DNA of 50,293 bases, taken from the NCBI GenBank assembly GCA_019359035.1, contig JAHHIC010000075.1, positions 1 to 50,293 of the forward strand. Reading direction: 5' to 3'. Within the stretch, counting starts at the first letter, position 1. The number at the start of each line of letters is the position of its first letter. This DNA is from Scytonematopsis contorta HA4267-MV1 (GTDB lineage Bacteria; Cyanobacteriota; Cyanobacteriia; Cyanobacteriales; Nostocaceae). Of this stretch, positions 17,984 through 25,659 are shown one piece after another. The position numbers and the translations under genes are program-made. Below the pieces are notes generated by a model. The model did no database searches and was not told where the DNA came from. It saw only the letters and a program-made list of their open reading frames with translations.

Positions 17984-20900
17984 ATGATACTGACACAATC
18001 TGAGTTAGCAAAAATTACCAGTCAAGCAACCTTTCTTCACGAGCGCTTAGTTAATGACAGTCAAGAAACAAATGTTACGCAATTCAATCAAGAAGAAGCC
18101 CAAAGACGCATAGATTACTGGTGTAAAGTTGTTGCGAAAGGTGATTGGAAACTATTTCAGAAGCGCATTGAATGGGATGGATGGACTGTTGAAAGAGTAT
18201 TTCAAGAATTGGGTACAGTTGCTGTTTTGGAGAGTCCTAATATAGAAAATCAACAAGCTTTACCAACTTGGGCAACTACTTTAAAAGAGATTGTACAAAC
18301 AATCCCGGAACTAAAATTAGAAAATATATCTCCTAGTCCAATTCAGCTAAATAATCCTCAACCTTTTGAAAATGTGGTTTTACCACTGGTCGTTATAGCA
18401 CGACATAAATTACTACAGCACCTCAAATCTGTTTCATTATCTTCAGAAGAGTTACGATTAAAACTACTCAGTGAGTCAGCTTACCTAAGTCTGGAAAAGG
18501 CTCTGCTGCAAAAATTATCTGATATTTCTGCACAGGCTTTGCATTTTGAGTTTTCACGCTCTCGTGCATTCGGACGAAATTTACTGAATTTGGTGATAAA
18601 AAAAGACCCAAATATTTCTACAAAAGTTCAATACAATGATTTTGTGCAGAAATTATTGTCAGATGGATTATTGGGATTTTTTCAAAAATATCCTGTTTTA
18701 GGTAGATTAGTCGCGACAGTAATTGATTTTTGGGTAAACACAACTAGTGAATTTATCGTTAGACTTAATGCTGATTTACCAGCCATTCAGCAAGTATTTA
18801 ATCAACAGACTGTCTCTAATAATTTGGGTAAAATAATTGAGATTCAATCTGATTTATCTGACCCCCATAATCAAGGACGCTCAGTTCTCGCTATCACTTT
18901 TGAATCTGGTCTCAAACTCATCTACAAACCCAAAAATTTGGGATTTGAAGTTGCTTACAATTCTTTTTTAGAGTGGTGTAACCAAGAGTTTGCTCAAGAG
19001 TTTACCCAAGAGCCACATTTGGATTTTAAAGTTATTAAAGTGGTGAATCGAGATACCTATGGCTGGGTAGAATATATCGAGCAAAAACCTTGCGAAGATA
19101 AAGAATCGGCGCGAAATTTTTATGCACGAGCAGGAATGCTACTTTGCTTAGTATACATTTTAGGAGGAAATGATTGTCACAATGAAAATTTAATTGCTTG
19201 TGGTGAACATCCTGTGCTGATTGATATGGAAACTATCATGCACCACGAAGCTAAAGAAATGGCTGATTTCCTCGATGATAATGCAGCTTTAATGGCAACA
19301 AATCAACTCTATGATTCTGTTCTTAGGACAGGGTTATTACCGATGTGGGAGTTCGGTGTTGATAATTCTATCGCTTACGACCTTAGCGCTTTGGGTAGTG
19401 TTGGTATTCAGCCAACACCAGCACCTGTACCTGTGTGGAAATGCATCAATACTGATGATATGCATCAGGGATACGAAAAGATGGACAGACCCACACAAGC
19501 AAATATCCCATTTTTAAATGGGGTCGCATTGTCACCTAATAACTACCTAGATGAACTAGTAACTGGGTTTGAAGGAATGTATAAATTCTTGGTGAAAAAG
19601 CGCTCACTACTCCTAGGAGAGTCTAGCCCTCTGAATGCATTTTGCTCTCAAAAAGTGAGATTCATCTTTCGTCCCACCAGAATTTATGGTCGAGTTCTCC
19701 ACAAGACTATGACTCCAGAAGTTCTGCGGGATGGATTAGGTTGGAGTGTAGAAGCTGATATATTAAGTCGGTCTTTTTTAACAACTGACGAAAAACCTTT
19801 GGCTTGGGATATTTTGTCTGCTGAGGTAAGGGCTATGGGACAGTGGGATATTCCCTACTTTAGCGCGTCAACTGGAAGTGAAGACCTCCCCCTTGGACAA
19901 GAACAAATTTTACGTGGATATTTTCAGCAATCTTGCTTACATCAAGTTCAAAATCGGCTACAAAATATGAACGAAGCTGACTTGTCCCAACAAACAGGGA
20001 TTATTAAGTTAGCTTTTTACGCAAGAGTCGCGCAAGTTTCGCCAACTGAACCAGGTAAATCGACTAATGACAAATCAATAGACTACTCTGTATCAGCTTT
20101 AACTCCTAAACAATTATTACAGCAAGCGCAGGAAATTGGTGACGAAATACAGGAACGAGCGATAAAAGGTGCTGATGGTAGCCTTACTTGGATTAGTTTA
20201 ACTTTCGTCCCCAATGGGGAGCGGTTCCAAGTGATGCCATTGGGAGATAGCCTCTATGACGGTAATTGTGGTGTAGCTTTATTTCTTGCTGCTTTATCTC
20301 GTCTAAGTGGTAATACTCAGTATCAAAAGGCAGCCTTGGGAGCTATACAATCTTTACGAAAGTTGTTGCAAACTTCTGATGCTAATGCCCAACAATTTGC
20401 TAATGATAATGGTGTTGGTGGTGGAACAGGACTTGGTTCCGTAATTTATTGTCTAGCAAAAATCAGTGAATTCTTAGAATTGCCATACCTGTGTGAAGAT
20501 GCACTTAAAGCTGCTCAACTGATTACGCCTGAGTTAATTGCTGCTGACCACAAGCTTGAAGTTATATGGGGTTCTGCAGGAGCAGTATTAGGTCTCTTGG
20601 CATTGTATGAAAAAACACAAGAAGCTACAGTTTTAGAGAAAGCAATTTCTTGCGGTCAGCACTTATTACAACATCGTCACAAAATTTATAGTCTTCCCAA
20701 CGAGAATCCCAAGGGTTTGACTGGCTTTTCCCACGGTGCTGCAGGAATTGCTTATTCTTGGTTGCGACTCTATGAAATAACCCAAGACAAGACTTATTTC
20801 GATGCTGCTTGTCAGGCAATAGCCTACGAAAATAGCTTTTTCCATGCACCATCTGGTAACTGGAGAGAAGTCACCGCTAATTATAATTCTTCGGAGCCAC

Positions 20901-21316
20901 CTGTTTTTTGGTCTAGCTGGTGTCACGGTGCCCCTGGTATCGGCTTAGGACGATTGGGTAGTTTATCAATTTACCAGACAGAGCAAGTTTTAAATGACAT
21001 AGAAGCAGCATTACAAACAACAGAAAAAATAGGCTTACAAAACATTGACCATCTCTGTTGTGGAAATTTGGGAAGGAGCGAGGCACTGTTAGTTGGGGCA
21101 CAAAAACAGAATAAACCTCAATGGTATCAAGCAGCCCAAGGATTGGCTACAATGACCGTGCTGCGAGCCTCACAAACAGGAAAATATCAATTGTTTGGTG
21201 ACTCGCCTAACTCCGCATTTACACCCTGTTTCTTTCAAGGAGCGGCTGGTATTGGCTACCAGTTACTTAGGTTAGCTTACCCAGAAGTTTTACCTTCTGT
21301 ATTGCTCTGGGAGTAG
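17984..21316 (+). CDS. lanM: Class II lanthipeptide synthetase LanM (CCG type)
   Basis: This 1,110-residue bifunctional enzyme dehydrates Ser/Thr in a precursor peptide and forms thioether rings. The N-terminal dehydratase has kinase-like motifs, with GGNDCHNENLIA (His399, Asn400) and LIDMETIMHHE. The C-terminal LanC-like cyclase (about 740-1105) has GFSHGAAGIAYSW, Cys980 in SWCHGAPGIG, and Cys1025-Cys1026 in HLCCGNLGRSEALL. The Cys-Cys-Gly in the last motif, rather than Cys-His-Gly, is the mark of the ProcM group, whose zinc has three Cys ligands and which tend to accept many substrates. The frame is intact. The cognate precursor is probably the Nif11-leader peptide 1.3 kb downstream, followed by NHLM export genes. 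Confidence 0.95.
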   Translation: MILTQSELAKITSQATFLHERLVNDSQETNVTQFNQEEAQRRIDYWCKVVAKGDWKLFQKRIEWDGWTVERVFQELGTVAVLESPNIENQQALPTWATTLKEIVQTIPELKLENISPSPIQLNNPQPFENVVLPLVVIARHKLLQHLKSVSLSSEELRLKLLSESAYLSLEKALLQKLSDISAQALHFEFSRSRAFGRNLLNLVIKKDPNISTKVQYNDFVQKLLSDGLLGFFQKYPVLGRLVATVIDFWVNTTSEFIVRLNADLPAIQQVFNQQTVSNNLGKIIEIQSDLSDPHNQGRSVLAITFESGLKLIYKPKNLGFEVAYNSFLEWCNQEFAQEFTQEPHLDFKVIKVVNRDTYGWVEYIEQKPCEDKESARNFYARAGMLLCLVYILGGNDCHNENLIACGEHPVLIDMETIMHHEAKEMADFLDDNAALMATNQLYDSVLRTGLLPMWEFGVDNSIAYDLSALGSVGIQPTPAPVPVWKCINTDDMHQGYEKMDRPTQANIPFLNGVALSPNNYLDELVTGFEGMYKFLVKKRSLLLGESSPLNAFCSQKVRFIFRPTRIYGRVLHKTMTPEVLRDGLGWSVEADILSRSFLTTDEKPLAWDILSAEVRAMGQWDIPYFSASTGSEDLPLGQEQILRGYFQQSCLHQVQNRLQNMNEADLSQQTGIIKLAFYARVAQVSPTEPGKSTNDKSIDYSVSALTPKQLLQQAQEIGDEIQERAIKGADGSLTWISLTFVPNGERFQVMPLGDSLYDGNCGVALFLAALSRLSGNTQYQKAALGAIQSLRKLLQTSDANAQQFANDNGVGGGTGLGSVIYCLAKISEFLELPYLCEDALKAAQLITPELIAADHKLEVIWGSAGAVLGLLALYEKTQEATVLEKAISCGQHLLQHRHKIYSLPNENPKGLTGFSHGAAGIAYSWLRLYEITQDKTYFDAACQAIAYENSFFHAPSGNWREVTANYNSSEPPVFWSSWCHGAPGIGLGRLGSLSIYQTEQVLNDIEAALQTTEKIGLQNIDHLCCGNLGRSEALLVGAQKQNKPQWYQAAQGLATMTVLRASQTGKYQLFGDSPNSAFTPCFFQGAAGIGYQLLRLAYPEVLPSVLLWE

Positions 21317-21323
21317 GAACCCC

Positions 21324-21353
21324 TGTAGAGACGTTACATGTAACGTCTCTACA
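21324..21353. repeat. 30-bp perfect palindrome after lanM
   Basis: TGTAGAGACGTTACA at 21324-21338 is followed without gap by its exact reverse complement at 21339-21353. It could fold into a hairpin in the lanM transcript. A related element with the AGACG...CGTCT arms lies at 50137-50164 beside the 5S rRNA gene, which suggests a small dispersed repeat family. Confidence 0.85.
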
Positions 21354-21374
21354 TACGTTAACCGGGCAGTATTA

Positions 21375-21394
21375 CCTCCTCGCTTGCGAGGAGG
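21375..21394. repeat. 20-bp GC-rich palindrome
   Basis: CCTCCTCGCTTGCGAGGAGG is a perfect hairpin, followed by GGACTATAAAAAAAAA. A close relative (CCCCTCCCCGCAAGCGAGGA) occurs at about 40471-40490. It may add to termination after lanM, but lacks a T-run. The rest of the 316-bp gap up to 21632 holds no convincing gene. Confidence 0.7.
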
Positions 21395-21632
21395 GGACTA
21401 TAAAAAAAAAGATAGAAATGGTTTATTTTCGATTGGACACAGGGAACGAGAAGAGGCTTTTATTCTTCTATAAGGGAGAGCATACATTTTTTTATTGGCA
21501 ATTGTGTCATTTATATGGTATTAAATGTGACTTAGTATTGTAAAACTTAAATGTAAAGCTCACACCTTCCGGTGTTGAGATAAATGCAATGTATAAAGGA
21601 GTCAACAAAACTAGGAATGAAACAACTAAATT

Positions 21633-22247
21633 ATGGATGAAAGAAATACCTGCTCGTGTTCCCCAGAAACAAGTCAAAACTTAGAAGTCGAAAGTTCAAA
21701 TACTTATACCTCCTTTTGTCTTGCAACTTTTAACTTTTTACTTGCCAACACTCCCAGACTTCCCCAGGTCACCACAGCAGAATTACAAACAGAGGTAGCT
21801 AAACTGGAAAAATATCAAAAAGAACTATTAGAGCAAAAATTGCTTATTGAGCAGCAAATCCTACAAGATAAAGTCAAGCATGGGGTACAAGAGCTAGAGG
21901 CTTTAGCTGAACACATCAACGCTTTGGCTGGTCAACTTGAGGCTGAAATGCTTAAGTTTAAGGAAATTGCTGCTGATGTAAACCGTTCCTATCACAAGAT
22001 TCAACAACCTCAAGAGCCAAAAGATAAATCAGGACAAAATAACTGTAGACCATTAAACATCTGGGAAGTACATTGTTCTTCAATCCCTGTCGTAATTAAA
22101 CGAGGTGCTAAATTCATCCTCACATCAAAAATTATCAACCTATTCAAAGCTGAATCGGAAATTGATGCTGCGAAACAGGCAGAAGCTGCACAAAAACGGA
22201 GGAAAGCATTAGAACACTGGCTAGCAGAGCAACAGAATAAGCAGTAG
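21633..22247 (+). CDS. Coiled-coil protein of unknown function in the lanthipeptide locus
   Basis: The 204-residue protein lies between lanM and the precursor gene. Residues about 45-115 are strongly helical and coiled-coil-like (TTAELQTEVAKLEKYQKELL onward), the middle has NIWEVHCSSIPVVIKRGAKF, and the C terminus is again charged and helical. There is no signal peptide or double-Gly motif. I do not recognise a family. Possible roles are a scaffold, a regulator or an unrelated insertion; context alone suggests a link with lanthipeptide production. It starts at ATG 21633 with only a weak ribosome site, so the start is uncertain. Confidence 0.65.
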   Translation: MDERNTCSCSPETSQNLEVESSNTYTSFCLATFNFLLANTPRLPQVTTAELQTEVAKLEKYQKELLEQKLLIEQQILQDKVKHGVQELEALAEHINALAGQLEAEMLKFKEIAADVNRSYHKIQQPQEPKDKSGQNNCRPLNIWEVHCSSIPVVIKRGAKFILTSKIINLFKAESEIDAAKQAEAAQKRRKALEHWLAEQQNKQ

Positions 22248-22653
22248 TAATTTATACTTAAACACAATTCATATCTTTAACCATAAAAGGCAATATTTAG
22301 TGGAACGTATTAAATATTTATTAAATTAATTTATTGATATTTATTTCTAATTATAAATCATTCTTAACAATCGATTTGGATAGTTATCACAAATAAAAAA
22401 TGAAATATATTAAAAATTTAGGGACATTACATGTTTAGTTCTACATGTAATGTCTTTATATGTATTTATATATATTTAATGTCGGAAAAAATGTAATTAT
22501 TGAACGGATAATATGTAATTGTTTTTACAAAAATTCCCACTTAATATAAAAGCATCGAGACAGAAGAAAGACTAAACAAGACAATATATCGCGAGTAAAA
22601 CTTGTATTCTGAACTGCTCTCAAATTTACATTAATGTCATGAGGATTAAAGCA
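22248..22653. other. Leader/promoter region of the precursor gene
   Basis: This 406-bp AT-rich region contains no gene. It should hold the terminator of the preceding gene (hairpin at 22423-22454) and the promoter of the precursor gene. No confident -10/-35 pair was picked. Confidence 0.55.
22423..22460 (+). terminator. Hairpin upstream of the precursor gene (terminator or operator)
   Basis: GACATTACATGT at 22423-22434 pairs perfectly with ACATGTAATGTC at 22443-22454, followed by TTTATATG. The 12-bp stem and short T-run fit a terminator, but a symmetric operator is equally possible because it stands 200 bp before the precursor start. Confidence 0.45.
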
Positions 22654-22959
22654 ATGAGTAACAACAATATCGAACAATTCTACAATCTTGTCCAAAACAG
22701 CCCAGAATTACAAGAGCAATTGGGAACCGCAGAGAACCAACAAAGCTTTTATGAAATGGCTTCTCAACTTGGTAGCGAGAATGGTTATTCCTTTAGCGCT
22801 GGTGAAGCTGAAACATTTATGACTCAAAGAAGCTTGTCTGGTAACTCAGAACTCAGCGATGAAGAATTAGAAGCTGTAGCTGGTGGTAAAAAGAAATGTC
22901 TGGGACGCTTCACCACAGTTTGCTTCATCAGTAAACAATGCTGGGGTAGCGTTTGCTAA
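22654..22959 (+). CDS. Nif11-type leader lanthipeptide precursor
   Basis: The 101-residue peptide has a long Nif11-like leader (MSNNNIEQFYNLVQNSPELQ onward) ending in the double-glycine site SDEELEAVAGG. The core of 23 residues after GG has Lys1-3, Cys at 4, 12, 18 and 23, Thr at 9 and 10, and Ser at 15 and 21. Four Cys and four Ser/Thr allow up to four thioether rings. The LanM upstream is the probable modifying enzyme and the C39-ABC protein downstream the probable leader protease and exporter. I prefer ATG at 22654, with GAGG ten bases upstream, over the in-frame ATG at 22639. Only one precursor of this type is visible in the window. Confidence 0.9.
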   Translation: MSNNNIEQFYNLVQNSPELQEQLGTAENQQSFYEMASQLGSENGYSFSAGEAETFMTQRSLSGNSELSDEELEAVAGGKKKCLGRFTTVCFISKQCWGSVC

Positions 22960-23024
22960 AAAATAGCTCATTCATCTCTCTCATATTTAATTTAATTTGC
23001 AATCGGGCAATTTAATTTATAAGC

Positions 23025-23054
23025 GGGCGGGCAAGGATGCCCACCCCACAAGAG
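23025..23054 (+). repeat. Dispersed 30-bp repeat, copy 1
   Basis: This copy starts GGGCGGGCAAGGATGCCC and ends ACCCCACAAGAG. It is followed at 23059-23075 by a second stem, GCGGGCA-TCT-TGCCCGC. The same repeat is found at 28066, 39248, 47892 and, inverted, 49953. Confidence 0.9.
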
Positions 23055-23136
23055 TAGTGCGGGCATCTTGCCCGCTTCCCGCAGCAAGCTCAATGCACAT
23101 CATATCAGTGGTGGTATATACACAATAGGTGATAAA

Positions 23137-24027
23137 ATGTACGCAGTAAATATTCTGGAAAAATCAACGATAGCCAAATACGAAAATTTTACATTCCCTA
23201 GCTTTCGATATGTGTTGGAGAATACAGGTACTGAAAAATCTTTGGTTGCAATTGCAGCTTCAGATAAAGAACAGCCAGCAGGTTTGGCTCTAGCAAAAAT
23301 TAACGAGGATGACATTTCTAAAGCCGAAGTTCTCTCTATATTTGTAGAACCACAAAATCGCTGTTTGGGGATTGGAACCGCTCTACTCGAACGTTTAGAA
23401 AAAGAGTTAATAGCCAGAGGATGTAAACAAGCAGAGTTAACTTATACGACGGGAAAACCAACTACCTCATCTTTAGAAGGTTTACTTCAAAAACGTAATT
23501 GGACAGTTCCTTTCGCTAAAGCATTGGTGTGCAAAGGCAATGCAGAAATAATAATGGAAGCACCTTGGATGAAAAGGTACAGTCGTCTTCCATCTGAATA
23601 TAGTATATTTCCTTGGTTAGAAATTACTCAAGAAGAGCGTGAAACCATTCAACGAAAACAAGAAGCTCAACCTTGGATTCCTGAAGGTCTAGTTCCCTTT
23701 AAACACGAAAAATATTTAGAACCCTTAAACAGTTTAGGTTTGCGTTACCAAGGAGAAGTAGTTGGATGGGTAATAAACCATCGTCTTTCCCCAGAAACAA
23801 TTCGCTATACCTGTAGTTTTGTTAGAAAAGACTTGCAAAAAATGGGACGAATTATTTCTCTATATTCAGAAGCTGGTAAACGTCAATTGCAAGCAAATAT
23901 TCCTAATGTTATCTGGACTGTACCAACAGAACACGAATCGATGATAAAGTTTGTCAAACATTACTGGACATCATCTTTAACTTCTGTTAATGAAAGCAGA
24001 ATTAGTTTTAAAAGTTTTGAGTTTTGA
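23137..24027 (+). CDS. Tandem GNAT-like acetyltransferase in the lanthipeptide locus
   Basis: The 296-residue protein has an N-terminal GNAT acetyltransferase domain with the acetyl-CoA loop region VEPQNRCLGIGTALLERLEK, and a C-terminal half (about 150-290) that looks like a second, divergent GNAT fold. It lies between the precursor and the NHLM export genes with no gap to the next gene, so it probably acts in the same pathway, for example acylating the peptide or giving self-protection; this is inference. I chose ATG at 23137, preceded by AGGTGA, over an upstream TTG at 23068 which falls inside a dispersed repeat region. Confidence 0.8.
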   Translation: MYAVNILEKSTIAKYENFTFPSFRYVLENTGTEKSLVAIAASDKEQPAGLALAKINEDDISKAEVLSIFVEPQNRCLGIGTALLERLEKELIARGCKQAELTYTTGKPTTSSLEGLLQKRNWTVPFAKALVCKGNAEIIMEAPWMKRYSRLPSEYSIFPWLEITQEERETIQRKQEAQPWIPEGLVPFKHEKYLEPLNSLGLRYQGEVVGWVINHRLSPETIRYTCSFVRKDLQKMGRIISLYSEAGKRQLQANIPNVIWTVPTEHESMIKFVKHYWTSSLTSVNESRISFKSFEF

Positions 24028-24042
24028 GTTTTGAGTAATAAA

Positions 24043-25659
24043 ATGCTACACCAAAACCGAAGTTTATTCCGTGAAGAATCTTTGGAGCGTCTATCATCTC
24101 CCGAAAGATTAGACCAGTTAATGCAAGTAGTTAGCCCGAAAAGCTGGCTTTCTTTACTTGCTTTGGCTTCCTTAGTAATATTAGGTGTTGCTTGGAGTAT
24201 TTATGGACGTATTCCTATAACTGTTGAAGGTAAAGGAGTGTTAATTTATCCACATAAAGTTGTTCCCTTAGAGTCGAAAACTGCAGGGCAATTATTAAAT
24301 ATTAATATCAAAGTCGGGGATATCGTAAAAAAAGGGCAACCTTTAGCGACAATTGACCAAACCTTACTACATAAACAATTACAGCAGCAAAGAGCTAAAC
24401 TAGTGGAATTGGTAGCACAAAATAAAGCTTTTAGTTCGCTACAAGGAAAGGGTAGCATTCAGGAAAAAAATACGATTCAGCAGCAACGTTTGAACGCGAA
24501 GCTAAGAATTAAAGAATTAGAAGCCTTAGCCCCTGTACTCAAAACTAAAAACCGCGAATCGATTCAAAAACAACGTTTACAACTGCAACAACGAAAATTA
24601 GAATTAGAAAATTTACTACCTATACTTAAACAAAAAAATAACGATTCAGTACAAACGCAACGTCAAAGTTTGCAGCAACGGATTCAAGCTGCAAAAGCTC
24701 AATTACCTTTTTTAGAAAAAAAAGTAAATAATTTCAAACAACTAGTAGAGCAAAAAGTTGTTTCGGAAACAGAACTTTTTCAAACACAAGAAAATTACTA
24801 TAAAAAAATTGAAGAAGTCGCACAATTGGAAACTCAACTCAAAGATTTAGATGTTCGGGAAGGTGATACGCAAGAAAGATATATCGATAATCAAAACGAA
24901 ATTGCTAGAACCAAAACTGAGTTGCAAAAGTTAGAAGTAGATGAAGCAAATGTAGAAGAAGCTTATCAGAAAAATCAAAATGAAATAGCCCAACTACATG
25001 CTGAATTAAAAGAATTTGATAGTCGAGAAGCTAATCTTGCTAAACAAAATTTACAAGATGTTACCAGTAGAAACAGAGAAATTCAAGAAGTAAAGCGGGA
25101 GATAGACACATTACAACAGCAACTGAATAATAATAGTCAAATCATTAGTCAACATAGCGGAAAAATTTTAGAAGTCACAGTTAAACCCGGACAGGTGATA
25201 AATGCTGGAACCCGTCTGGCAAATATTGGAGCGGAGAATCCATCAAGTCGGTTACTTAGTGTAACTTATTTTCCCATAGCTGATGGGAAGAAAATTCAAC
25301 AAGGTATGAGCGTTCAAGTTACCCCCCAAACTGTAAAGCGAGAAAGATTTGGAGGAATTGTTGGTGGTATCACCGATGTTTCTTCATTCCCTATTACTAA
25401 GGAAGCTGCTACTAATGTGGTAGGTAGCTCAGAAGTTGTGGAAGGTTTGATTGCTCAAAAACAAGAAGGATTTTTACAAGTATTCGCAGAACTGGAACCA
25501 GATTCGACTACTCCTAGCGGTTATAAGTGGTCTTCTTCTCAGGGACCGCAAACGAAAATTTCCCCAGGAACTACGACTGTTGTCCGAGTCGAAGTTGAAG
25601 AACGTGCTCCTATTACTTTTGTTTTACCTATATTGAGGTCTATCAGTGGTCTCTTTTAA
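24043..25659 (+). CDS. NHLM-type HlyD family secretion protein
   Basis: This periplasmic adaptor connects the inner-membrane ABC exporter to the outer membrane. It has a single N-terminal membrane helix at about residues 36-55 (LLALASLVILGVAWSIYG), a biotinyl-lipoyl-like half near GQLLNINIKVGDIVKKGQPL, a very long coiled-coil hairpin (about 110-370), the second lipoyl half near GKILEVTVKPGQVINAGTRL, and a beta-barrel end. This is the arrangement of the NHLM bacteriocin secretion protein. I use ATG at 24043; TTG at 24031 is also in frame. The gene overlaps the next by 14 bp, indicating an operon. Confidence 0.9.
   Translation: MLHQNRSLFREESLERLSSPERLDQLMQVVSPKSWLSLLALASLVILGVAWSIYGRIPITVEGKGVLIYPHKVVPLESKTAGQLLNINIKVGDIVKKGQPLATIDQTLLHKQLQQQRAKLVELVAQNKAFSSLQGKGSIQEKNTIQQQRLNAKLRIKELEALAPVLKTKNRESIQKQRLQLQQRKLELENLLPILKQKNNDSVQTQRQSLQQRIQAAKAQLPFLEKKVNNFKQLVEQKVVSETELFQTQENYYKKIEEVAQLETQLKDLDVREGDTQERYIDNQNEIARTKTELQKLEVDEANVEEAYQKNQNEIAQLHAELKEFDSREANLAKQNLQDVTSRNREIQEVKREIDTLQQQLNNNSQIISQHSGKILEVTVKPGQVINAGTRLANIGAENPSSRLLSVTYFPIADGKKIQQGMSVQVTPQTVKRERFGGIVGGITDVSSFPITKEAATNVVGSSEVVEGLIAQKQEGFLQVFAELEPDSTTPSGYKWSSSQGPQTKISPGTTTVVRVEVEERAPITFVLPILRSISGLF

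Noticed and set aside
21418-21543. 41-codon ORF starting MVYFRLDTGNEK between lanM and the coiled-coil gene
   Set aside because: No ribosome site, no double-Gly motif, and low-information AT-rich context; not supported as a gene or precursor.
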